64,000 nucleotides of DNA from Desulfonatronovibrio hydrogenovorans DSM 9292 (GCF_000686525.1 NZ_JMKT01000009.1:372001-436000), one strand, 5' to 3'. Counted from the stretch's first letter, positions 1 to 8,061 are shown. A program made the numbers and translations. The notes: generated by a model from the sequence alone, not told the origin.

Positions 1-487
1 CTCCCACAGCATCGCTTCCTCCAGGGTGTAGAACATAAACCTCTTCTGCCTGATCCCTTAAAGAGGCAATCACGGATTGCAAACGGTTGTCCAGGGCTGT
101 CCTGTTATCCGGCTCATAGTGGCAGCGGGCCCCCCATTTGGCAAAAACAGCCCGGCTCAAGGGATTCTGGTCCGATTCAGTACCAGGCAGGACCACATGG
201 AATTTCAAGCCACAGGCTGCTGCCCCGGCTGCGGCATTTCGACTGAAGCTGGTGGCCTTGGTAGTAACAACAGCGGTTGCTTTCCGGACAAGTGCATCTC
301 CCAGGAGGAAGTCGAGCTTCCGGGTTTTGTTTCCTCCCAGGCCAAATCCGGTCAAATCGTCACGCAAAACATAAATTTCCAGCCCGAACTGCAAAGACAC
401 ACGGGGCAACCTGTGAATAATAACAGGCAGTTGAATAAGGTTGGCCCGCTGATAAGGGGCCAGACAATCAGATATGGTCTTGGTCAA
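1..487 (-). CDS. D-cysteine desulfhydrase / ACC deaminase family PLP enzyme (3' part cut by window edge)
   Basis: Partial minus-strand gene read by hand; about 162 N-terminal residues are present and the rest lies beyond base 1. The frame contains GNKTRKLDFLL, in which the PLP lysine of this fold-type II family sits, then VVTTKATSFSRNAAAGA, which matches the substrate-loop block of D-cysteine desulfhydrases and ACC deaminases. These enzymes break down D-cysteine (to pyruvate, H2S and ammonia) or related small amino acids in the cytoplasm. The start is a TTG at 487 with AAGGAAG just upstream; an in-frame stop lies about 20 codons further out and no ATG intervenes. The overlapping plus-strand reading frame is a shadow. 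Family assignment is firm, exact substrate is not. Confidence 0.85.
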   Translation of the reverse strand, partial: MTKTISDCLAPYQRANLIQLPVIIHRLPRVSLQFGLEIYVLRDDLTGFGLGGNKTRKLDFLLGDALVRKATAVVTTKATSFSRNAAAGAAACGLKFHVVLPGTESDQNPLSRAVFAKWGARCHYEPDNRTALDNRLQSVIASLRDQAEEVYVLHPGGSDAVG

Positions 488-677
488 TTGTTCTTCCTTT
501 CTGCTGAAATCCGGACAAGACCGGAAGCGCTTATGGACTTTAATCCATCAGGATTGCCACCTGTCTTGAATTTGGACTTCCTGTAAAAAGTTTTTTCAGA
601 TTCCGACCATGATCAATTAAACTCCAGCCCAGTCCTTTGCCCTTGAAAAGATCCCGGACCGGTTTTTAGGACAAGAA

Positions 678-2309
678 CTACCTAATTTCACTGAAGTGCT
701 CACGCAGCCGTAAAAGGGACTGCTCATCCCAGCCCGGAGGTTCAGTCAGGGCCACCCAGGCGTCAAAGTAATGCTCTGCAGCATACTCATGGCCGTAGCC
801 TGGCGGAGCTGTTCCAGCCGCCATATCCGCAGCAAGCTGGAGCATGGTGATCATGGGGAACCACCGCAGGTCCGAAGATACATCAGGACCACGGGGATCA
901 CCCATCCAGGCAGGCTCCTGGTAGAAGGAATCCGGAGAAAAAAAGGTGATGGGATCACTGGCATACTGGAGAAAGGCAATCCGGAAGTCGCCCCAGGGGG
1001 CTTGACCCTGTTCAAGGCCGCCTGACTGGTTGGCAAACCGGATCACTGAGTCGTCCCGGAAACGGGGCAGCCACTCCGGAGTGCCGGCCCGGCGGCGCTG
1101 GGTTATATCCCGCCAGGTGTCCATCCGAAATGGTGGACCAACCCAGAGAGCACCATTAAAGGGGTCATCTATGATATCGTAGAAATCAAAGGAACGGTCC
1201 AGGTTCATGGCTCCCAGGCTCATCCCGAACAGGTACAGGGCCGGTCTGTCACTCTTTGGCAGTTCCCGCCAGCGCCCGTAAACAGCCTGGAACAGGGCTC
1301 GGGTGCTCTCCACTCCGTAATTGCCGTCAGCCACCACAGACAGCGGACTGGGCAGATAGCTGTACTGGGCAGCCACACTGGCCACATCACCCCGGTGCAG
1401 ATACTCCAGGGTGTCCACCCCTGCCGGATCAATCCAGCCTGTGCCGGTGGGGGCAATGAGCACCAGAATGGAGCGGTTGAAACCGCCAATCCGCTCCAGT
1501 TCGGCCAGGGCCAGTTCAGCCCGTTCCCTTGATGTTTCAGCAGCATTCAGGCCAACATAGACCCGCAAAGGATCTCTGGTCTGCTCTTTTGTAAACCGGG
1601 CAATATCCTGGGCTGCCGGCCCACCTGCAAGATAGCGGCGACCCTGACGGCCCATGGTTTCCCAGGAGATAAGAGAATCCGGACTGCCGGCCCGCAGACT
1701 ATCCTGGGGCTGGGCCTGCTCAGGTTCAATCAGGGCATCCACCTGCTGATGGGAGTAATCCGCACTTTTGAGCAAAGATGAAAACAAGACCCCGTTCATC
1801 ATGGCCCAGAACAGATAGAAGGACAAAAGCAAGCCAATGACCACTGAGACCCGGTGGGGAACAACCCGGCGTAAATGACCCGAAAAAAAATTCCAGAGAG
1901 CTGCAAAGAGCTTTCCCAGAGCAAAGACAACCAGAAAGACCAGCATCCCCACCAGACCGACCCACAAGGCCCGGACTCCTGGAACTTCCTCCATGCCCAT
2001 GAGTGCGCGGATATCGTTCTGCCATTGACTGGCCTGCAAGAGAAAGCTGATGGCCAGCAGACCGCACAGAACAGCAACAACAGCCTGGATAATGCGCTGG
2101 ATACGGACTGAGGGGTAAGGCAGCTCAAAATAGCGCCAGAGCACACACCCGAGCACTCCGGTTGCATACCCGGCCGCCATGGATAAGCCTGAAACAACAC
2201 CCTGAACAGTGTCCCCTCGGGGCACCAGGCTGGGCGTCAGAGAGAGGGCAAAAAAAGAAGTGCCCAGAAGCAGGCCAATGGTGGAAAAATGCTGTCCAAT
2301 ACGAATCAT
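678..2309 (-). CDS. Alpha/beta-hydrolase family membrane protein (DUF2319 / Abhydrolase_9 type)
   Basis: A 543-residue protein. The N-terminal 180 residues hold about five hydrophobic membrane segments and the family-typical SLTPSLVPR start, as in Abhydrolase_9_N proteins. The C-terminal half is a soluble alpha/beta-hydrolase-like domain with a GxSxG-type nucleophile elbow FGMSLGA around Ser364. Family members are inner-membrane proteins of unknown substrate, so hydrolase chemistry is inferred from the elbow only. It is followed on the same strand by the partial PLP-enzyme gene, with about 190 bases between. No strong ribosome site precedes the ATG. Fold confidence is high; substrate unknown. 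Confidence 0.85.
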   Translation of the reverse strand: MIRIGQHFSTIGLLLGTSFFALSLTPSLVPRGDTVQGVVSGLSMAAGYATGVLGCVLWRYFELPYPSVRIQRIIQAVVAVLCGLLAISFLLQASQWQNDIRALMGMEEVPGVRALWVGLVGMLVFLVVFALGKLFAALWNFFSGHLRRVVPHRVSVVIGLLLSFYLFWAMMNGVLFSSLLKSADYSHQQVDALIEPEQAQPQDSLRAGSPDSLISWETMGRQGRRYLAGGPAAQDIARFTKEQTRDPLRVYVGLNAAETSRERAELALAELERIGGFNRSILVLIAPTGTGWIDPAGVDTLEYLHRGDVASVAAQYSYLPSPLSVVADGNYGVESTRALFQAVYGRWRELPKSDRPALYLFGMSLGAMNLDRSFDFYDIIDDPFNGALWVGPPFRMDTWRDITQRRRAGTPEWLPRFRDDSVIRFANQSGGLEQGQAPWGDFRIAFLQYASDPITFFSPDSFYQEPAWMGDPRGPDVSSDLRWFPMITMLQLAADMAAGTAPPGYGHEYAAEHYFDAWVALTEPPGWDEQSLLRLREHFSEIR

Positions 2310-2387
2310 GGTCAGGTCTTTATTTATTATAAGCCAGGGGTCTAACAGGTCTGATCTGTTTTCATCAGGGAAAAAGGACTTGTCCGG

Positions 2388-2819
2388 CTATGAGCTGTAC
2401 TCCAGCAAAATTTCCAGCTGTCCGGTGTGCTGGTCTGCCTGTTCCCTGACCGGGATAAATCCGTTTTTCCTGTAAAACTTAAGGCTTTTTTGATTCTCAC
2501 GGTACACGGTCAGATAGAGATTCTTTCGCAGGGACTTGGCCTTATCCATCAGCTGTCTGCCAATGCCCTGGCCCTGGTCCTGGGGAGCAACAAACATTGC
2601 TGCCAGAAAATCTCCATAAAGGGAGAAAAAGCCCTTGATAACTTTATTCTGAATAAAAACATAGGTCTCAGAGGCTGGAATATATTTATCCCGCATAGCA
2701 CCTGCCTGTGATGCCCAGAATTCTTTATCCACAAAGCTGTGGGCCCTGATGGAGGCCTGCAGCCAGATATCCAGGACTTCATCCATGTCTGATGATTCAA
2801 AAGCCCGTATCATGTTCAT
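2388..2819 (-). CDS. GNAT family N-acetyltransferase
   Basis: A 143-residue protein with the GNAT layout: an N-terminal IRAFESSDMDEVLDIWLQAS block, then the acetyl-CoA loop QDQGQGIGRQLM (Q/R-x-x-G-x-G/A motif, around residues 81-92), then LTVYRENQKSLKFYRKNGF, the family's C-terminal signature. Such proteins transfer an acetyl group from acetyl-CoA to an amine. It most resembles the small YjaB/YiaC-like group. Acceptor is unknown. It lies in a minus-strand series of small-molecule modifying enzymes. A second in-frame ATG two codons downstream is a possible alternative start. Confidence 0.88.
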   Translation of the reverse strand: MNMIRAFESSDMDEVLDIWLQASIRAHSFVDKEFWASQAGAMRDKYIPASETYVFIQNKVIKGFFSLYGDFLAAMFVAPQDQGQGIGRQLMDKAKSLRKNLYLTVYRENQKSLKFYRKNGFIPVREQADQHTGQLEILLEYSS

Positions 2820-3023
2820 TCATCCTGCACCAGGCAGTATAACGCAGGGTCCATGGTCCAGAATAACCATCTCTCTTATCAGCCTGAATCAGGGAGGTCA
2901 GCAGCTGGAAGCCCTTGTTGATATAAGCCTCCAATGCATAAAACAATCGTATCTATTCACCACTGGTTTTGATTAGCATCGGACAGGTCATGATTATGGT
3001 GAATACTTACAAACAATCAATGA

Positions 3024-3404
3024 TTACAGATAAGTGATCATGGAAATAAATGCACCCTGAGGATCGCTGATCACGCAAAAGCGGCCCACCTCAGGAATGT
3101 CCTGGGGGGGCACAAAAATCTGTCCACCAAGGGCAACCGCCATTTTTGCAGCAGCATCCACATCATCAACAGTGACATAAGTTGTCCAGGCCGGGGGCAT
3201 GGAACCAGCCTCAGGGGGTAATGTCATGATCCCGGCCACTTCTCCGCCATCGGCCCTGGCCATGGTATAGGTCATACCCTCCATGGGCATATCCTCAAAA
3301 CTCCAGCCAAAGAGCTTTCCGTAAAATGTTTTGGCTGCATCCACATCACTGGTGGTCAGCTCGCTCCAGCTGATCACACCGTGTTTTTTGAGTTTTGGAT
3401 CCAT
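3024..3404 (-). CDS. VOC superfamily protein (glyoxalase/dioxygenase fold)
   Basis: A 126-residue protein with the two-module VOC pattern: an N-terminal HGVISWSELTTSDVDAAKTF module and a C-terminal ending in GRFCVISDPQGAFISMI, typical of the PhnB/27-kDa-antigen-like VOC group. Members bind metals or small ligands and serve as glyoxalases, dioxygenases or resistance proteins; no function can be fixed here. I start at the ATG at 3404, seven bases after AGGAGG, rather than the GTG two codons upstream, because the ribosome site spacing fits the ATG. Confidence 0.85.
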   Translation of the reverse strand: MDPKLKKHGVISWSELTTSDVDAAKTFYGKLFGWSFEDMPMEGMTYTMARADGGEVAGIMTLPPEAGSMPPAWTTYVTVDDVDAAAKMAVALGGQIFVPPQDIPEVGRFCVISDPQGAFISMITYL

Positions 3405-3484
3405 TTTCACCTCCTGGCAACGTATTGATATTAATATTGATCAACTGATCCTGATTTGGCCACAGCCCGGTCAACACCCGCAAC

Positions 3485-4288
3485 TTAATCTGCTGAAACC
3501 CGGCTCATGGCCTTCAGCTGCATTCCCTGGCCGGGCAAGGCTTTGATCCCAAAGTGGGTCTGCAGCACATCTGCATATTCCTCCTCACCCTTAAGGTCCT
3601 GCTCCTGCCGCTTGCTGCCCCGGGTGGTAATCAAGCGCATCCCGCGTAATGTTATCCGACCCTCCTCAGTTGCTAAGGAACAGATGGGCTGCCGGGTAAA
3701 GTACGACTCTGGTGAGGTCTGATGGTAGTGCAACATTCTGGCATAATCTCTATAGCTGTGCGGCTCACACCTGAAGCGGTACAAGGGCCTCCACTCACCC
3801 TTTGCACTGCCTTCGATCAGAATCAGACGGCCACTGCTGTCTTCCTCAATGCGGTAAGCGCCCAGTCCCTGCTTCTGCTCGGCCCGCTCAGCCAGGCGCA
3901 GAGGCTCCCGGAACGAGTCGCCAAAGCCAACATCCACCAGCCAGAGATCATCCAGGGTGACCATCAGGGTCATATGATCGAACTCCGGCCCGAACTCCCC
4001 GCGATCACTCATGACACTGCCTGAAAGCATTACAACATCAAACCCTAAAGCCCGGAGCAAAGAGGAGAACAAACCGTTCAACTCGTAGCAGAACCCGCCC
4101 CGCCTGTGTACAACAATCTTTTCAAAAAGGGCTTTGTCATCCAGGACAATGGGCTCTTTCCAGTGAATGCTCAGGTTTTCAAAGGGGACGCTGAGCAGGT
4201 GCGCCACATGCAGCTGCTCCAGGGTCTGGGCAGTGGGCAAAAGCGATCCAGCATAACTGATACGTTTGAGATAAGCAGCTGTATCCAC
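3485..4288 (-). CDS. Arylamine N-acetyltransferase
   Basis: A 267-residue protein of normal NAT length. The catalytic triad is visible: Cys67 in RRGGFCYELN, His105 in PEFDHMTLMV and Asp119 in LVDVGFGD. The enzyme transfers acetyl from acetyl-CoA to arylamines or hydrazines through a cysteine thioester, usually in detoxification or aromatic metabolism. The start is a GTG at 4288 with a weak CAGGT upstream. The gene lies about 50 bases downstream of the DUF523 gene, and an attC-like hairpin fills that gap, so this could be an old integron cassette gene. Confidence 0.93.
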   Translation of the reverse strand: MDTAAYLKRISYAGSLLPTAQTLEQLHVAHLLSVPFENLSIHWKEPIVLDDKALFEKIVVHRRGGFCYELNGLFSSLLRALGFDVVMLSGSVMSDRGEFGPEFDHMTLMVTLDDLWLVDVGFGDSFREPLRLAERAEQKQGLGAYRIEEDSSGRLILIEGSAKGEWRPLYRFRCEPHSYRDYARMLHYHQTSPESYFTRQPICSLATEEGRITLRGMRLITTRGSKRQEQDLKGEEEYADVLQTHFGIKALPGQGMQLKAMSRVSAD

Positions 4289-4309
4289 TTGACCTGCCTT
4301 TGATGAGCC

Positions 4310-4370
4310 ACTATCGGCAAGAGTCCGGCACCGCCATCATCCGCCTGTGGCCTGCATTGCCTTGTTAGCG
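4310..4370 (-). other. Degenerate attC-like site at the 3' end of the DUF523 gene
   Basis: On the plus strand GTTAGCG (4364-4370) resembles the GTTRRRY core. The inverted arms GGCAA (4316-4320) and TTGCC (4357-4361) enclose a GC-rich imperfect hairpin. The expected left core RYYYAAC is not recognisable. The DUF523 protein reads into this element and ends NKAMQATGG, unlike its family. I infer a decayed recombination site; chance similarity is not excluded. Confidence 0.35.
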
Positions 4371-4828
4371 TCAGCCAGCTCGTGCTGGCTGAATACTTGA
4401 ACCCCGCACCGGCGTAACAAAGCAGCTGCAACCCCGATCCCGGAAACCTTTCTGCCTGAAAAACCGCCATCATAAATAAAAGAACTTCCGCAGGAAGGAC
4501 TGAACTCTGCAAGCACTGCGATTTCAATTTTAAACTTGCTGCATAGGTCCAAAGCTATGGAGGCACCATCCAGGAAGGCGCGGGTCACAACTATTCCTCC
4601 CTGTTCAATAACATTTGCCTTGCCATTTAAGACATCATCTCCATTGCCCTTATAAATTTCAGCTGGCAGTCTGGGAATGCTCATTCCAGCTTCAACTTCA
4701 GGACAAACAGAAACAACTCGTCCCTCAGACAGCCAGTGATCAATAATCTGGCCGGTCAGAGCAAGGCTTCCACCATCATACCTGACTTTTTCCCCTAAAA
4801 GACAGGAACTCATTAATACTTTTTTCAA
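4337..4828 (-). CDS. DUF523 family protein
   Basis: A 163-residue protein that begins MKKVLMSSCLLGEKVRYDGG, the hallmark start of DUF523, and carries the conserved VCPEVEAGM and LAEFSPSCGS blocks with cysteines at fixed positions. The family is widespread in anaerobes and its role is unknown; the cysteines suggest metal or thiol chemistry, which is inference. The start is TTG at 4828, supported by GGAG five bases upstream and by family alignment, rather than the internal ATG at 4813. The C-terminus NKAMQATGG appears to be encoded by an attC-like sequence rather than by the native gene. Confidence 0.85.
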   Translation of the reverse strand: MKKVLMSSCLLGEKVRYDGGSLALTGQIIDHWLSEGRVVSVCPEVEAGMSIPRLPAEIYKGNGDDVLNGKANVIEQGGIVVTRAFLDGASIALDLCSKFKIEIAVLAEFSPSCGSSFIYDGGFSGRKVSGIGVAAALLRRCGVQVFSQHELADANKAMQATGG

Positions 4829-5283
4829 CTTACTCCAGAATATAAGATAGTTGTCCTGGCATCAAACCAGTTGAGTCCTTACAGGTTCTACGCTCCAACC
4901 CGGCTAAGGCATCAGCGCCGGACCCTGGAGCGATCCTGGTCAGGGATGCATCTATCTAGCTGTATGCGGCTTTGGCCAGTCTCTGGGCGCCAGGACACAA
5001 GCTAATGGTACCGGGCTGGTTTACGGAATTTTAAAAAACATTCCCATATATTTTTCCAGTAAATGTTTAACTGTCTCTGGTTATCCATGTCAACTCAGCC
5101 CCTGTCAAAATTTATATTTTCCAACCTGTTAGAAAAACCTGAACTCATTTTCTCCCAAATGAAAACATAGCAGTCTGACAGGGGAAATTCATGACCTTTA
5201 CCCGGGACAAGGCTTTCCAGGCCTGGTCACCATGATCAAAAAGAGTCTCTGACCCGGAATAAATTGCAAGTTAGAGATAAATA
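4829..5283. other. Intergenic region with hairpin and a copy of the integron promoter block
   Basis: No convincing gene in 455 bases. It holds a GC-rich inverted repeat at 4891-4932 (outer arms CGCTCCA and TGGAGCG, inner arms CCGGC and GCCGG), attC-like in shape but without good core sites. It also holds the diverged copy (5022-5126) of the block that lies between attI and intI. The rest shows nothing I can name. Confidence 0.5.
5022..5126 (-). repeat. Diverged copy A of the attI-adjacent Pc block
   Basis: Colinear with copy B at 12672-12777: ACGGAATT (5023-5030), ATATTTTTCCA (5048-5058), TGTCAACTCA (5088-5097) and ATATTTTCCAAC (5114-5125) occur in the same order and nearly the same spacing, with only single-base indels. 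By eye roughly 70% of bases match. On the minus strand the shared TGAGTTGACA supplies a TTGACA -35 box with TTAAAC 17 bases on, pointing leftward into the DUF523 gene. I read it as a relic or second Pc/attI region. The similarity is seen; the interpretation is inferred. Confidence 0.65.
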
Positions 5284-6627
5284 TCAGAACAACTTTTTAT
5301 TTATCCTGTGAATCAGCACCCATGCCACCCCCAGGCTCAGCAGCTCAGCCAGGGGGATTGCCGTCCACACACCATCAATGCCGAAAAATATCGGCAGCAC
5401 CGTGACCCCGGCCAGCAGAAAGACCAGCCCCCGCAGCACAGAAACGATTAAGGAACTCTTTGCTTCGCCCAGGGCGGTAAAATAGGCAATGATCAGCACA
5501 TTGAGTCCGTTGACCAGGAATACAAAAGCAAAGATACGCAGACCATCAGCTGCAATCAGGAAAGCCTGACTCTCACTGCTGTCAAAAAACAGCAGAATCG
5601 CATGTCCCCCAAAGACCTGGAGCACCATAAACACCATAAACCCGATGCTCAAGTTGACAACTGCGGCAAAGCCGAACAGCCGCTTAACCCGCTCAAAGTT
5701 TCGAGCCCCGTAGTTATAACTCAGTACCGGAATCAGGCCGTCTGAAATACCCAGGAACAGCAGCACGACTGTAAAGTTAATGTAGTTGATAGCAGTGAAT
5801 GCAGCCACACCGTCGGCCCCCAGGAGCCGGACTACAGTGAGGTTGATGATCAGGATGCTGACCGCAGCCGCCATTTCAGAAACACCTTCGGATGAGCCGT
5901 TGTAAGCGGCACGGCCCAACAAAGGCAGCTGAAAGCGCCCTTTAAGCATGGACAGCCGCTGCCGGGGATTGAAGGTAATACTGCCGGAAATCAGCAGGCC
6001 AATGGTAAAAGCGACACCTGAAGCCACACTCGCTCCAGCAGTACCCCAGCCCAGTCCGATCACAAAGCAAAGGGTAAGCAGCACATTAATCACCACGGTT
6101 AGCGACATGATAATCATGGAAAACCGGGGATGGCCCAATGCCTTGAGCATGGCGTCGGAGTAAAAGCATAAGCTCAGGGGCAGGATAAAAGGTATCAGTC
6201 CTTTAAGATAGGCCAGAGAAAAAGGCAGCAGCCGTTCCTCAGCACCCATCAGCCGGGTCAGGGGCTCAGCAAACAGCAGCAGCAGTATTGTGGCAATCAA
6301 GCTGACCCCTGCCATGGCCTGAAACCCGGTGGACATGGCGTCCTGGGCCCTGGCCGGGTTCCTGCGCCCCAGCTCCATACTGACCAGGGTCTGACTTCCA
6401 ATGCCCACGATCAGGGCCAGGACCATGATTGCGCTGAACAGGGGCAGGATGATGTTGACCCCTCCCAAAGCATCCGGCCCCAGATAATTCCCCACTACTA
6501 CGCCGTCGACCAGAGTCTGGACCCCAAAAAACACCATGGTGACCACGCTTGGCAGGGCGTACTTCAGAAAGACCCTGCTGACCGGGCCCTGTTCCAAGAG
6601 ATATCTGTTATCAAGATTGCTTTTCAT
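5284..6627 (-). CDS. MATE family efflux transporter
   Basis: A polytopic membrane protein of about 447 residues, the usual MATE length, with roughly twelve hydrophobic segments in two related halves. The N-terminal LLEQGPVSRVFLKYALPSVV and the following VDGVVVGNYLGPDALGG block are typical of the DinF/NorM-like MATE group. These exporters move cationic drugs or metabolites out of the cell in exchange for Na+ or H+. The ATG at 6627 is chosen; a TTG four codons upstream is possible and neither has a clear ribosome site. It lies between the integron array and the copy-A block, and no attC is visible at its 3' end. Confidence 0.92.
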   Translation of the reverse strand: MKSNLDNRYLLEQGPVSRVFLKYALPSVVTMVFFGVQTLVDGVVVGNYLGPDALGGVNIILPLFSAIMVLALIVGIGSQTLVSMELGRRNPARAQDAMSTGFQAMAGVSLIATILLLLFAEPLTRLMGAEERLLPFSLAYLKGLIPFILPLSLCFYSDAMLKALGHPRFSMIIMSLTVVINVLLTLCFVIGLGWGTAGASVASGVAFTIGLLISGSITFNPRQRLSMLKGRFQLPLLGRAAYNGSSEGVSEMAAAVSILIINLTVVRLLGADGVAAFTAINYINFTVVLLFLGISDGLIPVLSYNYGARNFERVKRLFGFAAVVNLSIGFMVFMVLQVFGGHAILLFFDSSESQAFLIAADGLRIFAFVFLVNGLNVLIIAYFTALGEAKSSLIVSVLRGLVFLLAGVTVLPIFFGIDGVWTAIPLAELLSLGVAWVLIHRINKKLF

Positions 6628-7116
6628 GGGTGGATACAAATGCCCTGGACAGGGACAAGGTTATGGACCGATTTGAGGGGAAGCCAGGCTTGAGCAGGTG
6701 AGTTCTCTGACTCGGGTAATGATCATGGTCATAAATACAGTTGATTCAAGGTTCCTGTTCAGCAGGCTTATCTTATTCAGCTTTTACTTAAAACCCGGCA
6801 CCAGCTCATGCCCTGCTTATGAACAGTCAGCTGGGCACAAACCATAAAGCAAACTGCCTGCTGATATTATAATAGTCAAGTTTTCTTTAACGATCACAGT
6901 AAACTGTGTAAATCCGGGCATGGTGGTCTGCACAAGTCCGGATCCATACACAGGGAGGCGGGGTGAGGAAAGATGGGCAGAAATAGAGTTTGATTTTGGG
7001 GTTGAGCACATTAGTCAGGAAATCCGGCAGAACCAGTCCTAAGAGCAGGCCTTCCAGCAGCCGGCAGCTGGAACAGACTAACTGCTGCCTTGGGCAGTGA
7101 TTCCGGCCGGAAAGCC
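6628..7116. other. Gene-poor flank beyond the last attC
   Basis: About 490 bases without a supported gene. Two short minus-strand frames (64 and 77 codons) have no ribosome site or recognisable motif, and the longer one would start inside attC. A small hairpin, ACTGC/GCAGT, lies at 7081-7098. This is probably the left boundary of the cassette array. Confidence 0.5.
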
Positions 7117-7173
7117 GCATAACGGTGCGCTAACCAGCCGGCTCTGCCGGTCTGGTTGGGCGCCATGTTAAAC
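7117..7173 (-). other. attC site of the mazEF cassette (array's last)
   Basis: Plus strand GCATAAC (7117-7123) and GTTAAAC (7167-7173) are the cores. Between them lies a strong imperfect hairpin: GCGC, TAACCA and CCGGC pair with GCCGG, TGGTT and GGCGC around a TCT loop. At 57 bases it has typical attC length. The left core has one mismatch to RYYYAAC. Confidence 0.75.
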
Positions 7174-7180
7174 GTTTTTA

Positions 7181-7315
7181 TTAGCTTACTTCCTTCAGGT
7201 TACCCGTGACATATTTATGTAAGATACTGGTTATCAGGGTTTGATATGGAATTCCTTTTTCCATTGCCTTGGTTTTTAGTGCTTCTATATCACGTGCGGA
7301 CGACAAAAACGTAAC
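7181..7315 (-). pseudogene. Fragment of a CopG-type antitoxin gene
   Basis: Read by hand on the minus strand between mazF and attC. The 44-codon open stretch ends in a stop at 7181 and contains SSARDIEALKTKAMEKGIPY followed by QTLITSILHKYVTGNL. This matches the C-terminal half of the CopG-like antitoxins (PF12441 type) that normally begin with an RVTIRLS strand. Here VTFLSS is preceded directly by an in-frame TAG, and no upstream frame supplies the missing N-terminus or a partner toxin. I infer a broken remnant of a second toxin-antitoxin module in the same cassette. It could instead be expressed as a short orphan if initiation occurs at a rare codon. Confidence 0.65.
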
Positions 7316-7349
7316 CTATGTTGGTACACTGGAATGTCTGGTTGGCCTA

Positions 7350-7685
7350 TTAATAAATACAAGCATCCAATATCGACAGGACTTCAGACAATAGCTCATC
7401 GTTCCGTCGCTGGATGCGTTTAACACGACGGGCATGGAAATCAACTGATTTCACTTGCTCAACCATGACGAAACCGGTCAACTTGCTTGCTTTTGGAATA
7501 GGTACATGGAAAGGAAATCCGCGATCTGTATTTGTAATAGGACATACAATAGCCAAACCTGTGCTGCTATTGAACAGATCCTTGCTGACGACCAACGCCG
7601 GACGGCGTCCTTTTTGTTCATGACCAGCTTGCGGATCAAAAGTAATGGCAATCAAGTCTCCTTGTTCGGGAATATAGATTGCCAT
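7350..7685 (-). CDS. mazF: MazF/PemK family mRNA-interferase toxin
   Basis: A 111-residue protein of normal MazF length. It starts MAIYIPEQGDLIAITFDPQA and has the family block GHEQKGRRPALVVSK, followed by the CPITN strand and the MVEQVKSVDF segment that form the RNA-binding face. MazF toxins cleave mRNA at short motifs to arrest growth until neutralised by MazE. Its ATG immediately follows the mazE stop codon (TAAATG), so translation is coupled. It sits in an integron cassette, where toxin-antitoxin pairs are thought to stabilise arrays against deletion. Confidence 0.94.
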   Translation of the reverse strand: MAIYIPEQGDLIAITFDPQAGHEQKGRRPALVVSKDLFNSSTGLAIVCPITNTDRGFPFHVPIPKASKLTGFVMVEQVKSVDFHARRVKRIQRRNDELLSEVLSILDACIY

Positions 7686-7934
7686 TTACCAGACCTCTTT
7701 TCCGGCTGGTTTCCCCCAATCTGTTTCTTTAGTTTGGTAACCTTTGGGAATTTTCGCCACAAGATCCTTGAGATTATATTTTCTTCGGGTTCTCTGGGCT
7801 GGGGTGACGATTAAGGCACCATCTTTTACAGTGACATTGACGTCATCGCCTACATTTATTTGTGCGTCTGATAGTAATGTCTTTGTAATACGGAGACCTT
7901 GGCTGTTCCCCCATTTTTGAATTTTTGCAAGCAT
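7686..7934 (-). CDS. mazE: MazE family antitoxin (AbrB/SpoVT DNA-binding fold)
   Basis: An 82-residue protein. The N-terminus MLAKIQKWGNSQGLRITK is the SpoVT/AbrB swapped-hairpin DNA-binding domain of MazE antitoxins; the charged C-terminal tail (TKETDWGKPAGKEVW) is the expected toxin-binding segment. It binds MazF and represses the shared promoter. I start at the ATG at 7934, preceded by GGAGG at suitable spacing, rather than the TTG five codons upstream, which would overlap that site. The next gene, mazF, begins at the following base. Confidence 0.93.
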   Translation of the reverse strand: MLAKIQKWGNSQGLRITKTLLSDAQINVGDDVNVTVKDGALIVTPAQRTRRKYNLKDLVAKIPKGYQTKETDWGKPAGKEVW

Positions 7935-7950
7935 ATGATCACCTCCCAAT

Positions 7951-7989
7951 GTATATCCGAAGTATATACACCTGCAATTTGAGGGTCAA
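7951..7989 (-). promoter_or_regulatory. mazEF promoter and likely operator
   Basis: On the minus strand TTGACC (7984-7989) is followed 17 bases on by TATACT (7961-7966), a near-consensus promoter within the cassette. An interrupted palindrome, GTATAT and ATATAC (7951-7956, 7964-7969), overlaps the -10 box and is a reasonable MazE operator. Cassette-borne promoters are usual for toxin-antitoxin cassettes. Confidence 0.7.
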
Positions 7990-7999
7990 GGTTTTTTCA

Positions 8000-8061
8000 G
8001 GCCAACGCCCAGCTCACCGGTAAATTGGGAGCGCCAGCGACTGAGGCAGTCCATGTTAGGC
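8000..8061 (-). other. attC site between cassettes 5 and 6
   Basis: Plus strand GGCCAAC (8000-8006) and GTTAGGC (8055-8061) form the cores, 62 bases overall. The right core is perfect and the left has a mismatch at the second base. The inner part, AACGCCCAGCTCACCGG onward, resembles other attC sequences but its hairpin is weaker than those of the neighbours. Confidence 0.65.

Noticed and set aside
77-586. Plus-strand frame of 169 codons at the left edge
   Set aside because: It lies antisense to a clear PLP-enzyme frame and has no motif or ribosome site.
4891-4932. Full attC site
   Set aside because: Good palindrome but neither flanking core fits RYYYAAC/GTTRRRY well; kept only as an inverted repeat.
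5119-5277. attC at the 3' end of the MATE gene
   Set aside because: Cores TTCCAAC and GTTAGAG are 150 bases apart, imperfect and have no hairpin between them.
6817-7120. Two short minus-strand frames as genes
   Set aside because: No ribosome sites, no motifs, one starts in attC.
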